From CAYSXY01 sp964435165 (lineage in GTDB: Bacteria > Pseudomonadota > Alphaproteobacteria > Rickettsiales > RI-342): DNA of 64,000 bases. Position 1 is the stretch's first letter; each line of letters opens with the position of its first letter. Shown in pieces: positions 1-8,264 of this stretch. The position numbers were made by a program, and so were the translations under genes. The stretch covers positions 33,420-97,419 of the forward strand of contig CAYSXY010000002.1 in the NCBI GenBank assembly GCA_964435165.1, given 5' to 3'. The notes beneath the pieces were generated by a model. The model was not told the origin of the DNA. It searched no databases and worked only from the letters and a program-made list of their open reading frames with translations.

Positions 1-2
1 GC

Positions 3-233
3 ATCATCAATGCCTATTATTTTCATGACCAGCGCTATGATGCGCTATATCCGCACATCACCCCCGTCAATAGCTTTCGGGTAATGCTCAACCAGTATTT
101 TGGACAATCCTTACCTTTGCTGGATGATCGCGTCTTTGTCTCATTGTGGGAGCGGCCCTACGATTTTCGTGACGTCACGTCCCAACTGCGCGACATGAAT
201 CATAACGAGGCCAGCAGGCCGGGTCAGCCTTGA
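3..233 (+). CDS. Sulfatase-like/phosphoglycerol transferase-type protein, C-terminal fragment
   Basis: This open frame runs in from the left edge and ends at TGA 231-233, so only the last 76 residues are present. The visible text (INAYYFHDQRYDALYPHITP, then VNSFRVMLNQYFG, then LPLLDDRVF) resembles the C-terminus of large alphaproteobacterial membrane proteins with a sulfatase-like hydrolase domain, where an N-A-Y-Y-x-P/H segment is followed by P-V-N-(S/T)-F-R and N-x-Y-F-G. The catalytic metal site lies outside the window, so the substrate cannot be stated. The family assignment rests on recall of this conserved tail. Confidence 0.5.
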   Translation: MINAYYFHDQRYDALYPHITPVNSFRVMLNQYFGQSLPLLDDRVFVSLWERPYDFRDVTSQLRDMNHNEASRPGQP

Positions 234-242
234 GCTATGCCT

Positions 243-272
243 CATCGCTGAGTCAGTAGACGAAGCGGGAGG
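243..272. repeat. 30-bp direct repeat, copy 1
   Basis: The stretch catcgctgagtcagtaga followed by cgaagcgggagg recurs 174 bp further on with a single C/T difference. It starts ten bases after the stop of the sulfatase-like gene. Confidence 0.8.
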
Positions 273-416
273 CAAAACAAAAAGTGGCCACCAGCCTTGA
301 GCCAGCCTCATGGGGATGCAACGCATCACCGGAGGCGAACACAATAACTCCAAGCCAGCCTTGATCTGCTCTATGTGGATCCGCACGCCCACTGCAAGCG
401 CTTATCTCACGTCGAG

Positions 417-446
417 CATCGCTGAGTCAGTAGATGAAGCGGGAGG
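417..446. repeat. 30-bp direct repeat, copy 2
   Basis: Second copy of the repeat at 243-272, 29 of 30 bases identical (T instead of C at position 19 of the unit). It ends seven bases before the 103-bp hairpin repeat. Function unknown. Confidence 0.8.
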
Positions 447-452
447 TGATAA

Positions 453-555
453 TATAGCCATTCACATTAATTTTCATACAATCTGAATGGCTATGAGGCC
501 GCGACTCCTGCCTGCGCCATAGTTGGCGCGTAAGCCTTAGTGGGAAAAGCTATAG
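453..555. repeat. 103-bp hairpin-forming dispersed repeat, copy 1
   Basis: Matches 34871-34973 at 100 of 103 positions without gaps, 34 kb away. Inner structure: an 11-bp perfect inverted repeat (atagccattca at 454-464, tgaatggctat at 485-495), a second stem gcgcca/tggcgc around 515-530, and outer ends TATAGC/GCTATA that are also inverted. No open frame. Small size, terminal inversions and intergenic position resemble a REP or MITE-like element; no transposase is nearby. Confidence 0.8.
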
Positions 556-585
556 TCGTTTAAAGTTAAATGACTATATAAATGT

Positions 586-622
586 GTCATTGCCGGGCCT
601 GACCCGGCACAATCCGGATGAC
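586..622. repeat. GC-rich intergenic palindrome
   Basis: Outer arms GTCAT (586-590) and ATGAC (618-622) enclose TGCCGGG (591-597) and CCCGGCA (603-609). The pattern resembles short palindromic repeats common between genes of Rickettsia and other alphaproteobacteria (from memory). Lying just past the cyclase stop, it may help end that transcript, but no T-run follows. Confidence 0.5.
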
Positions 623-683
623 TGGTTTGAAAGTAACACGCGATAACGTTGCGATAGAGCAAGGTAAAGCTTCAGGTTTCTCG

Positions 684-3149
684 CTATTTCGAGGTGGCGA
701 TAAACACACCATTCCAGTCAGCCGGTGGTGGTGATATGCGGAAATCAGCAATGCGCTCACGATATAATGCCCAGAAGATATTAAGGTCTGGCCATAATTC
801 CTCGCCCTTGGCAATTAATTGCTCGGCAACATCAAATTTCTGGCTGCGATAGGCATTGAGCATTTCGGTATTGAGTGTAGAGAGTGCTTTGAAACGGTCA
901 CTCGATGCCATCATATTGTCACCTAAAATAGCAAAAATACGGACCGGCTCTGTTTTGCCTTTCACCTGAAGCAGGTCAAGTTCGATGATGGCAAAGGTAC
1001 CATCCGGTAACTGATTGACGGAATATTCACTGATAACGATATCTACGCCATAGGTTTTCGACTGGCCTTCCAGGCGGGAAGCAAGGTTTACATGGTCACC
1101 CAATGCGGAATAATCAAAGCGCTGGTCAGACCCCATATTACCGACGCAACAATCACCGGTATTGATGCCGATACCAATAGCAATGGGGATATGGGGGCGA
1201 CCTTCATTTTTTGCCTCGCGCTCCATATAGCGATTCATACGGTTTACTTCGTCGATCATATCCAGCGCAGCCTGGCAGCTACGCACCGGGTGGTTGGTCA
1301 CCGGCAGCGGGGCATTCCAAAATGCCATAATGGCATCGCCCATATATTTGTCGATAGTCCCTTTATGTTCCAAAATCACATTGGTCATAGGTGTAAGGAA
1401 GCGATTGATGAATTTGGTCAGTCCCTCTGCATCAAATTGCTCCGAGATCGTGGTGAAACCACGAATGTCACTGAATAACAGGGTAATGTTGCGTGTCTCA
1501 CCCCCCAATTTGAGCTTGTCCGGGTTATCCGCCAGCTCTTCGAGCAAGGCCGGAGAGACATAGTGAGAAAAGGCCGTTTTGACCTGCCGCCGTTCCTGTT
1601 CTTCGCGGATGTAATTAAGGTAACTCAGGCTGACAGACATGCCGAAGATCACCAGGCTGGGAAAGGCAGCATCGATCAGCATCTGCCGTGTCATATAGTA
1701 ATGCCAGGCGGTATAGCACAAAATACTGATGAGACTGACAGAAAGCAGGAAGTTCCATAAAGCACTAAGCCGTGGTACCAGTGCTATCAGGAGCAGGCCG
1801 GCGGCGATCATCATGCCGAGTTCGATCATAATGGCGAAATCTGGCCGGGTCAGGTGGGTGTGTGAGAGAATATTCTCCAGCACCTGAGCATGCACTTCAA
1901 CGCCGGGAAGGGCGCCGTTTATCGGAGTCGCCCGGATATCTTTCAGCCCAATGGCCGAGGTGCCGATAATCGCCAAATGTCCTGCCAGCCGCCGCTCTGG
2001 GTGTTTGACGGTTTTTAAGAGTATATCCGTTGCCGAGACATAGATGGGGTCGGTGATGTTATAATTGGCAAAATGCACCCATATCTCGCCATAAGGCGTG
2101 GTGGGAATTTCATATCCGCCGCCAAAGCCGCTTTTAACAACAATACTTTCAATACCGCTACCATCTTTGTGGGTTTTGAGGAAATAATCATCTCTTCCTT
2201 GCAGGGCAACGCGGATCATCTCCAGCGTCAGGGCTGGAAATATCTGGTCACCGACACGCGACATTAAGGGCACCCTGCGATAAATACCGTCCTGATCCGG
2301 CTGCGATGAAAACAAGCCAATCCCGTTCGCGGCCTCTTCAAGCAATGGCAGGTTGCGGATGATACCAGGATAGCGCGGCAGAAATGGCTTTGGGTCATTA
2401 TTCATAAAGCCGAAACCAACTTTACGCGGGAGGTTTTCCAGTTGCGTCGGTTTGTGCGTACCCACATGACCCAGTACGACCCGGCTGTTAGCAATAGCTT
2501 GACTAAAAACATCTTCATTGCTCGGAAGTGCGCGTAAAATATCCTGCACGCCGGATTCCAGCCCGTCGATTTCTTCCGCCAGTTTGGGAGGAGACATGCG
2601 ATCTTCCTCGGCAAAAATCATATCGAAGCCCACCACCATCACGCCATATTCAGTGAGGTTCTGCACCAGTTGCGCGATGAGGGTACGCGGCCATGGCCAT
2701 TGACCGAACTCGCTTAATGATCGATCGTCAATATCAATGATCACCACGCCGGCTTCCATTGTGGATGGGTCTGGCTGGCGCGGTTCAATACGCTGATACA
2801 TATCGAATGTTTTATGGCGCAGCATCTCCAACGTAGGATTGTCGCCTGCATTGACATATAAAATGCCCGCTAAAAAGCCAAAGCCAAGCAGGTAATGGAA
2901 GGCCATGCCGCGGATCAGGCCGCCCATTTTGCCATAGGCACGCTTCCACAGACCAGGCGATACTTCTTTCTTAGTGCGAGACGAGCGGCGTTGAGACGAT
3001 GAACTGCCGCTTCGTCCTGTTGATGAACGACGGTGTGAATGACGACCCTCGCGTGATGACGATGATGAACGCCGCCGTCTGCGGCGCTTCTTCCTATCGC
3101 CCTGAGTTGAATTATCGTCAGCAGAAGGAGCTTTCGGTTCATCGGTCAT
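684..3149 (-). CDS. CHASE2-domain class III adenylate/guanylate cyclase
   Basis: Membrane-bound nucleotide cyclase of 821 residues. The first 65 residues are very rich in Arg and Ser and probably cytoplasmic. One membrane segment near 80-100 leads to an extracytoplasmic CHASE2 sensor domain (about 110-400), then three membrane segments (about 430-515) and a class III catalytic domain (about 550-730). FSDIRGF (near 560) and YMGDAIMAFW (near 605) supply the two metal-binding aspartates; VNLASRLE supplies the transition-state Asn and Arg. The Lys before YMGD favours ATP, while the partner position reads Ser (FDYSALGDHVN), so ATP is likely but unproven. It starts one base after the HlyD stop, in one operon with the ABC exporter and adaptor. 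The CHASE2 ligand is unknown. Confidence 0.9.
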   Translation of the reverse strand: MTDEPKAPSADDNSTQGDRKKRRRRRRSSSSSREGRHSHRRSSTGRSGSSSSQRRSSRTKKEVSPGLWKRAYGKMGGLIRGMAFHYLLGFGFLAGILYVNAGDNPTLEMLRHKTFDMYQRIEPRQPDPSTMEAGVVIIDIDDRSLSEFGQWPWPRTLIAQLVQNLTEYGVMVVGFDMIFAEEDRMSPPKLAEEIDGLESGVQDILRALPSNEDVFSQAIANSRVVLGHVGTHKPTQLENLPRKVGFGFMNNDPKPFLPRYPGIIRNLPLLEEAANGIGLFSSQPDQDGIYRRVPLMSRVGDQIFPALTLEMIRVALQGRDDYFLKTHKDGSGIESIVVKSGFGGGYEIPTTPYGEIWVHFANYNITDPIYVSATDILLKTVKHPERRLAGHLAIIGTSAIGLKDIRATPINGALPGVEVHAQVLENILSHTHLTRPDFAIMIELGMMIAAGLLLIALVPRLSALWNFLLSVSLISILCYTAWHYYMTRQMLIDAAFPSLVIFGMSVSLSYLNYIREEQERRQVKTAFSHYVSPALLEELADNPDKLKLGGETRNITLLFSDIRGFTTISEQFDAEGLTKFINRFLTPMTNVILEHKGTIDKYMGDAIMAFWNAPLPVTNHPVRSCQAALDMIDEVNRMNRYMEREAKNEGRPHIPIAIGIGINTGDCCVGNMGSDQRFDYSALGDHVNLASRLEGQSKTYGVDIVISEYSVNQLPDGTFAIIELDLLQVKGKTEPVRIFAILGDNMMASSDRFKALSTLNTEMLNAYRSQKFDVAEQLIAKGEELWPDLNIFWALYRERIADFRISPPPADWNGVFIATSK

Positions 3150-3150
3150 C

Positions 3151-4446
3151 TCAACGCTCCCTGAATGCTTCGGAGGTGACTTTAAGCAATGGTTTGAGCA
3201 AATATTGCATCACCGTCTTGCTACCGGTTTTGATATCAGCAGAGGCTTGCATGCCAGGGGTGATAGGCAACTGGCCCGGGAGGTCTCCAAGGTAGTTTTT
3301 ATTGGTACGGATAATCACTTCAAAATAGATTTCACCGGATTTCTCATCCGTGTAGGAATCGGCTGAGACGGATTGCACCGTCCCTTCTAATCCACCAAAT
3401 CGCATATAATCATAGGTATTGACCTTCACCAGCGCATGCTGGCCATTGGTCACAAACCCGACATCATTGGGGTTAAGTCGCGCTTCGACGACAAGATTGT
3501 CACTGATCGGCACTATTTCCATAATCACCTCTCCGGGTTTGACAACCCCGCCGAGCGTATGATTTTTGAGTGATTTTACCACGCCATCAATGGGACTTTT
3601 AATGGTGGTACGGAGCACCTGATCGGTAGCGCGGGTCAGCATTTCCTGCGAGCGGGCAATTTCCAATTCAGTATCACGCAGCAGTTCCTGCGCCTGGTTT
3701 TGATAGGTCACTTCTTCGCTTCGCAGGCGCTCTTTTGTTTCTTTTAACGCAGCACGTGAACGAGGAATGGCAACGTCAATAATTTCCAAACGACCTGTTA
3801 ATTCCTGTACTTCACTCTCTAGCTGAAGGTGGTCGAGTTTCGACGTCAGTTTGTCTTTAATCAACTCGTTGGAAATGCGCATTTTTTCACGCAACACATT
3901 CAGGTTTTTCTTAATGGAGGCGCGCTCGGTCTCCAACTGGGTGACATCCAGTTCTTTTTGTTGCACCTGTTCATGTAATACGCTCAAGCTACTCTCTAAC
4001 CGGCGGCGATTGCCTTCAAATGTCATAATTTCCGAGTGTACCAGTTCAGGCCGATATTCCCCATTCTCATTGGGAATGGATAGCCGCTCATCACCTCGTG
4101 CTTCAGCCATCAGGCGCAAGCGCTTGAGTTTTAGGCCTTCCAAATTCACCATTAATTCTTCTTTATTGGCAACAAAGGAGGTGATGTTCAGCTGCATGAG
4201 TTCTTCACCCTGACTGACATGTCCACCTTCTTTCACGTGGATTTTTTCGATAATACCGCCTTCCAAATGCTGGATGGTTTGAATTTGCTCCTGTGGCACG
4301 ATTTCGCCTTGCGCGACAGACACTTCTTCCACACGCGCAAAAAATGCCCACACCATCATCCCGGCCAGTAACATCATGACGAGGCGAGCCATCAGTGGCA
4401 GGTTGCTGCGTGGTGGTTGCTCCAATAATTCATCGAGTTTACTCAC
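3151..4446 (-). CDS. Type I secretion membrane fusion protein (HlyD family)
   Basis: Periplasmic adaptor of 431 residues linking an inner-membrane ABC exporter to a TolC-type channel. One membrane anchor lies near 16-38 (LMARLVMMLLAGMMVWAFFA). The first half-lipoyl motif follows (IIEKIHVKEGGHVSQGEEL), then a long Glu/Lys/Leu coiled coil (about 100-290), the second half-lipoyl (TTIKSPIDGVVKSL) and a beta-barrel domain with KPGEVIMEIVP. The length is typical of HlyD/PrtE/LapC proteins. The start is GTG, overlapping the ABC stop by four bases (GTGA), so the two are probably translationally coupled. The cargo is not shown by the sequence; the RTX-like protease at 62505 is one candidate. Confidence 0.92.
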   Translation of the reverse strand: MSKLDELLEQPPRSNLPLMARLVMMLLAGMMVWAFFARVEEVSVAQGEIVPQEQIQTIQHLEGGIIEKIHVKEGGHVSQGEELMQLNITSFVANKEELMVNLEGLKLKRLRLMAEARGDERLSIPNENGEYRPELVHSEIMTFEGNRRRLESSLSVLHEQVQQKELDVTQLETERASIKKNLNVLREKMRISNELIKDKLTSKLDHLQLESEVQELTGRLEIIDVAIPRSRAALKETKERLRSEEVTYQNQAQELLRDTELEIARSQEMLTRATDQVLRTTIKSPIDGVVKSLKNHTLGGVVKPGEVIMEIVPISDNLVVEARLNPNDVGFVTNGQHALVKVNTYDYMRFGGLEGTVQSVSADSYTDEKSGEIYFEVIIRTNKNYLGDLPGQLPITPGMQASADIKTGSKTVMQYLLKPLLKVTSEAFRER

Positions 4447-6320
4447 GACGTGCCTCCTTGCCCTGTAGGTGGCATGGGTGCCGCAGGAGTATGTGGCTGT
4501 TGCGTTGCAGGCCCTGATGGTGCTGCTGGTTGTGGCGTGGCTGCGGTGGCTGGTGCCGATGGTTGGGCTGGTGCCGCAGACTGAGGGCTTGCCTGCGTGG
4601 TCTGCGGATGCGCATCATCTGGTTTGCCGCTCAACCTGGCCATCACCTTGTCCCCTGGGCCCATCATGGCAATGCGGCCGCGTTCTAGGACGATAATTCG
4701 GTGGCACATGGTGAGCAGGGGAATGGAATGCGTCGCCAAAATAATCGTGCGGTGGGTGGCCAGTTCACGAATTGTCTGTGCAAGGCGCATTTCCGCCTCA
4801 TTATCCAGATTGCTGGTAATTTCATCAAACAGGAGCACGGGGGGATTTTTCAGCAAAGCACGGGCAATGGCGAGCCGCTGACGCTGACCACCGGAGAGCT
4901 TAAACCCACCTTCGCCAATTTCTGTGGCATAGCCGTCAGGTAAATCACTAATAAACCCATCGGCATCAGCGAGCTTGGCCGCTTTGAGCACGACCTCATC
5001 CGGTGCCTCGGGCCAGGATTTGGTGATGTTATCGCGAATGGTTCCATCGAACAGGAAGCATTCCTGCGGCACATAGCCAACCCATTGCGACAATTGCTCG
5101 CGCGTAAACTGGCTGATATCCGCATTATCCAACAAAATGCGGCCCTTTTGCGGTTCATAAAGCCCCTGCAGACATTTAATCAGCGTGGTTTTGCCGCAGC
5201 CATTGCGCCCAACCAGGGCTGTCATCTCGCCGGGTTGAAACAGGCAACTTACCTCTTCCAATATTGGTTGTTGTGCATCATAGCCAAAGGTGAATTGCTC
5301 AACCGCCATATGTCCCATTGGGCGTTCACGCTCAATACCCGCTTCTTCACGCTCGGAGTCAAGGTGAAATAGCCGGTCCAGCCGAACGATGGCCTGTTTA
5401 CAGGCCGCATAATTTTTCCAGTTGCCCAGCAATTGATTGAGTGGGGCGATGATCCGGCTGGCCAGCATATTAGCGGCGATCAGCGAGCCAATGGTCATCT
5501 CGCGCTCAATAATCGCGAGCGCCCCGGTCGTCACCATCATCACGGTGGTGAGCATCATCAGGCTGTGGCCTAAGCTGATGAATCCATCAGTACGCGAGCC
5601 GCGCTCATAGGCCTGTGTGATGGATTCGGCATGCACATCTTCCCATTTCGGGGCGATGATTTTATCAATCATCAATGCTTTCACCGTGGTGCGCCCGCCC
5701 ATCAGTTCGGCGACCATCGCATCGCGGTGCAGGCCTTTATGCCGCTCCTTGGCGGTGTCGACATCCTGCACATGCGATGAAAACCAGGTGAGCAGAAGAA
5801 AAAGCGGCACCACCAGCAGCAACACCCAGGCAATGGGCATGGCGATGATGCAAATCACAACGATGAAAATAATGGCAAACGGCAAATCAGCCAGCAACAA
5901 TGCCGCCGGGCCGGAGAAAACACCGCGAACAGTGGCAGCATCCTGAAACAGTGATTGCCAATAGCTGGTGGGGCGCGATTCCAATGTCAGCAGCGGAAGG
6001 CTGGTGAGCTTGTGATAGAGGGCGCGGCCCAGATGCGCGTCAATATGCAGTGCGGTGGATTGCAGCATGCGACTGCGTGCCTGTCGCAATAAATAGTCAA
6101 ACCCCAGTGCCAGCAACACCCCCACCACCAGCGCATAGAGCGTGCTGATACCATTATGCCCCACTACCCGGTCATACACTTGCAGGGTGAAGAGCGGTAC
6201 AGCCAGCGCCAGCATGTTGGAGAAAAAGGAAACCGCCATCACCTCGCCAAACCGCGGCAATAGGGGACGCAGAATATCTTTTAACCATAGTGCATGAGGT
6301 GATTTCCACCATCCGATCAT
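4443..6320 (-). CDS. Type I secretion ABC exporter, fused permease-ATPase
   Basis: Half-transporter of 625 residues. An N-terminal ABC transmembrane domain (about 25-310, five to six hydrophobic helices) precedes an ATPase domain with Walker A GRNGCGKTT (near 371-379), Q-loop YVPQECFLF, signature LSGGQRQRLAIARALL (near 473) and Walker B VLLFDEITSNLD (near 493). There is no N-terminal C39 peptidase domain, so cargo should carry an uncleaved C-terminal signal, as for RTX proteins. The last 50-odd residues are an unusual Pro/Ala/Gln-rich tail. I chose ATG 6320; an in-frame TTG lies three codons upstream. First gene of the exporter-adaptor-cyclase operon. Closest families are LapB/PrtD-type exporters. 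Confidence 0.92.
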   Translation of the reverse strand: MIGWWKSPHALWLKDILRPLLPRFGEVMAVSFFSNMLALAVPLFTLQVYDRVVGHNGISTLYALVVGVLLALGFDYLLRQARSRMLQSTALHIDAHLGRALYHKLTSLPLLTLESRPTSYWQSLFQDAATVRGVFSGPAALLLADLPFAIIFIVVICIIAMPIAWVLLLVVPLFLLLTWFSSHVQDVDTAKERHKGLHRDAMVAELMGGRTTVKALMIDKIIAPKWEDVHAESITQAYERGSRTDGFISLGHSLMMLTTVMMVTTGALAIIEREMTIGSLIAANMLASRIIAPLNQLLGNWKNYAACKQAIVRLDRLFHLDSEREEAGIERERPMGHMAVEQFTFGYDAQQPILEEVSCLFQPGEMTALVGRNGCGKTTLIKCLQGLYEPQKGRILLDNADISQFTREQLSQWVGYVPQECFLFDGTIRDNITKSWPEAPDEVVLKAAKLADADGFISDLPDGYATEIGEGGFKLSGGQRQRLAIARALLKNPPVLLFDEITSNLDNEAEMRLAQTIRELATHRTIILATHSIPLLTMCHRIIVLERGRIAMMGPGDKVMARLSGKPDDAHPQTTQASPQSAAPAQPSAPATAATPQPAAPSGPATQQPHTPAAPMPPTGQGGTS

Positions 6321-6439
6321 GATGTTCAACCGGCCTTGTTGTTCTTATTTCACAGGCCATCATCAAACCATCAAGGCATTAATATTTACCTTTTATTTTG
6401 TTATCAGCTGGTTAAATCTCCCTCTTCCGAGTCTAGTTT

Positions 6440-7990
6440 GTGTGGCGTAGCGTTGATGCTATGGGCGGATGCACAACAGATATTGGTGGTTTGAGTGAGC
6501 AGCTAGCTACGCTGCGGCAGATGCGCGCGGATGATCAGACTGCCTATCGCTCCATGCGCGATGCGGTGATCATCGCCTCGCTTCCACATAGTAGTAATTA
6601 CAGTAAAGACCGTGAGCGGGCCTGGTATCAGCGGGCGCGGGCGCGTCAGGGCGACCATGTGGAGACGGTGCTGTATGGTGCCATCTGGGAGGCATTGCGG
6701 CCCAATGAGCGGCTGGTGATCGAGCAGCTCTATTACGAACATCCGCCGCTGGTGGCCGAGACGACCGGGCTGTATAAAGCGCTTCACGCCTTTGCAGAGG
6801 CGCGCGAGTCCGGCGACACGGCGCTGGCCCGGCAGCATCTACGCCATGCATTGTGGGAGCTGCTGCACAACTCGCCCTACCCGGCGCGTAATGACCTGGA
6901 GCGCGACAAGGCCAGGCGGCGCCGCACGGCGCAAGCCATGATGCTCAATAGTATGAGCTGCTGTTTAAAGAGCCTGCCCACGCCGGATTATATCATCGAA
7001 CCATTGCGGCAGCGCTATGCCAAAATGCCGCTGGAAAACTTATTGCCTGATATTGTGTTTCCGCTGGAGGAAAATGCCCGCACCATCGCCGAGGAAATTC
7101 AGCGGATTAATGCACAGATGCAGCAGGGAATTGAAAAACTCACTGCCACCGAGCAAAAATCTATTGTCACAGACGCTGTCACCATTCCAGAAGCGACTCA
7201 TGCATTTTCTGATCTCTACATGGGCATTGTTGAGACCGGGACTCGCACGCTCATTGATCAGAAGCTCGAAAAACTTGCCCAGCGAGGCTTAAACGAAGCC
7301 GAGATCAGAACAGCTCTCGAAGAAGTCTTGAGCAATCACCAAAATAACACGATCCCCTATAAGACAGAAATGCTCGCCATACATTTTCATGGCAAACTGA
7401 ACGAGGTTCGGATGCGACAGGCAGGGCATACGCATTATATGTGGTTGTCCATGGATGACGACCGTGTGCGTTCGAGTCACAGCGCAAATGATGGCCAAAT
7501 TTTCTCGTTTGATAATCCGCCACCCACCGGCCACCCCGGCGAAGATTATAATTGCCGCTGTCAGGCTGCACCGGTGCAGTTGGCAGCGCTGAACCTACCG
7601 CCTGCCCTCATTGCCGCCGCCATCGCAGCGACAAAAGCGACCATCAAGCGATCACAGCAAAAGATCAAAGATGCTGCGGCGAAGGTCAGAAAAAATCCTG
7701 TGGTGCGGGGAGAAAAAGCACCTAAAGGCGGCAGGAAAGATACGGACTGGTCATTTGATAAAAATAAGTCTCCAAAAAAATGGGAAAATCAAAAAAGAGA
7801 GCGAGATTGGACGGATGAGGAGATTACAAAGGCTATAAAGCATGGTGATGCGTATCGAACTGAGAATTACAGAACTAACAAGCCAGCTACCTTATATGAA
7901 TACAATGGAAAGTATGTGGTCAGAGATGATACTACAAAAGAAATCATTCAGATTGGTTGCAAAGGATTTGAGCATCCATCGCTACCATAG
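6440..7990 (+). CDS. MuF (phage head morphogenesis)-domain polymorphic toxin with colicin-E5-like RNase tip
   Basis: Modular protein of 516 residues. Residues 1-260 are helical and charged, without recognised domain. About 263-373 is a phage Mu F/SPP1 gp7-type domain, shown by TIPYKTEMLAIH, HYMWLSMDDDRVRSSHSAND, GQIFSFDNPPPTGHPGEDYN and the closing NCRC. A basic linker follows. About 430-516 resembles the colicin E5 tRNA anticodon nuclease: DWTDEEI corresponds to E5 GWTEDDI, and NKPATLYEYNGKYVV plus a TxEIxQI segment to NDPATVYGSPGKYVV and TGEVTQIS (recalled alignment). The 3' part is visibly richer in A, consistent with a swapped-in tip. The likely reaction is cleavage of target tRNAs. A small gene follows at nine bases and may give immunity. 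No other phage genes flank it. The start is uncertain: GTG 6440 or ATG 6461. Confidence 0.75.
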   Translation: MWRSVDAMGGCTTDIGGLSEQLATLRQMRADDQTAYRSMRDAVIIASLPHSSNYSKDRERAWYQRARARQGDHVETVLYGAIWEALRPNERLVIEQLYYEHPPLVAETTGLYKALHAFAEARESGDTALARQHLRHALWELLHNSPYPARNDLERDKARRRRTAQAMMLNSMSCCLKSLPTPDYIIEPLRQRYAKMPLENLLPDIVFPLEENARTIAEEIQRINAQMQQGIEKLTATEQKSIVTDAVTIPEATHAFSDLYMGIVETGTRTLIDQKLEKLAQRGLNEAEIRTALEEVLSNHQNNTIPYKTEMLAIHFHGKLNEVRMRQAGHTHYMWLSMDDDRVRSSHSANDGQIFSFDNPPPTGHPGEDYNCRCQAAPVQLAALNLPPALIAAAIAATKATIKRSQQKIKDAAAKVRKNPVVRGEKAPKGGRKDTDWSFDKNKSPKKWENQKRERDWTDEEITKAIKHGDAYRTENYRTNKPATLYEYNGKYVVRDDTTKEIIQIGCKGFEHPSLP

Positions 7991-7999
7991 GAGGAGATT

Positions 8000-8227
8000 A
8001 TGAAAACGATAAAACTTTATGTACAGCTCTTAGGTGAGGCTGTTCCTACTGTTCGCCCTACAGAAGCTGAAGTGTTGAGTAACGGCCTGTATAAGCTGCT
8101 ACCAACAGAGAGCTATAATCCTGAGGATGAAGTATGGGAGTTTCTCCCAGGCAGTATTGTGAGCAGAAAGGAAATAAAAAATATTAAAGGTCAAAACATG
8201 AATGTTGCAATAGCACCTGAAAAATAA
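8000..8227 (+). CDS. Small protein, candidate immunity partner of the MuF toxin
   Basis: 75 residues, starting nine bases after the toxin stop behind a strong ribosome binding site (GGAGGAG). It reads as a compact mostly beta protein: KLYVQLLGEA, then VRPTEAEVLSNGLYKLLP, then PEDEVWEFLPGSIV. I recall similar short uncharacterised proteins with an RPxEA...EDExWEFxPG pattern in many bacteria, so the immunity role rests only on tight co-location with a nuclease tip and small size. It does not obviously resemble the colicin E5 immunity protein. No signal peptide or membrane segment. Confidence 0.6.
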   Translation: MKTIKLYVQLLGEAVPTVRPTEAEVLSNGLYKLLPTESYNPEDEVWEFLPGSIVSRKEIKNIKGQNMNVAIAPEK

Positions 8228-8264
8228 TCTAAGCTTTTTATTAAATCGGATAGGGCTTCATTTA

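Larger units (their letters stand above)
234..683. other. Repeat-rich intergenic region, no gene seen
   Basis: No convincing coding frame on either strand. It holds two copies of a 30-bp repeat, three copies of the word cagccttga (225, 292, 356), a 103-bp hairpin-forming dispersed repeat and a GC-rich palindrome. The upstream sulfatase-like gene and the downstream cyclase gene converge on it, so the palindromes may also end transcripts. Confidence 0.6.

Noticed and set aside
234..446. CRISPR array
   Set aside because: Only two 30-bp repeats, 174 bp apart, with no regular spacers and no cas genes in the window.
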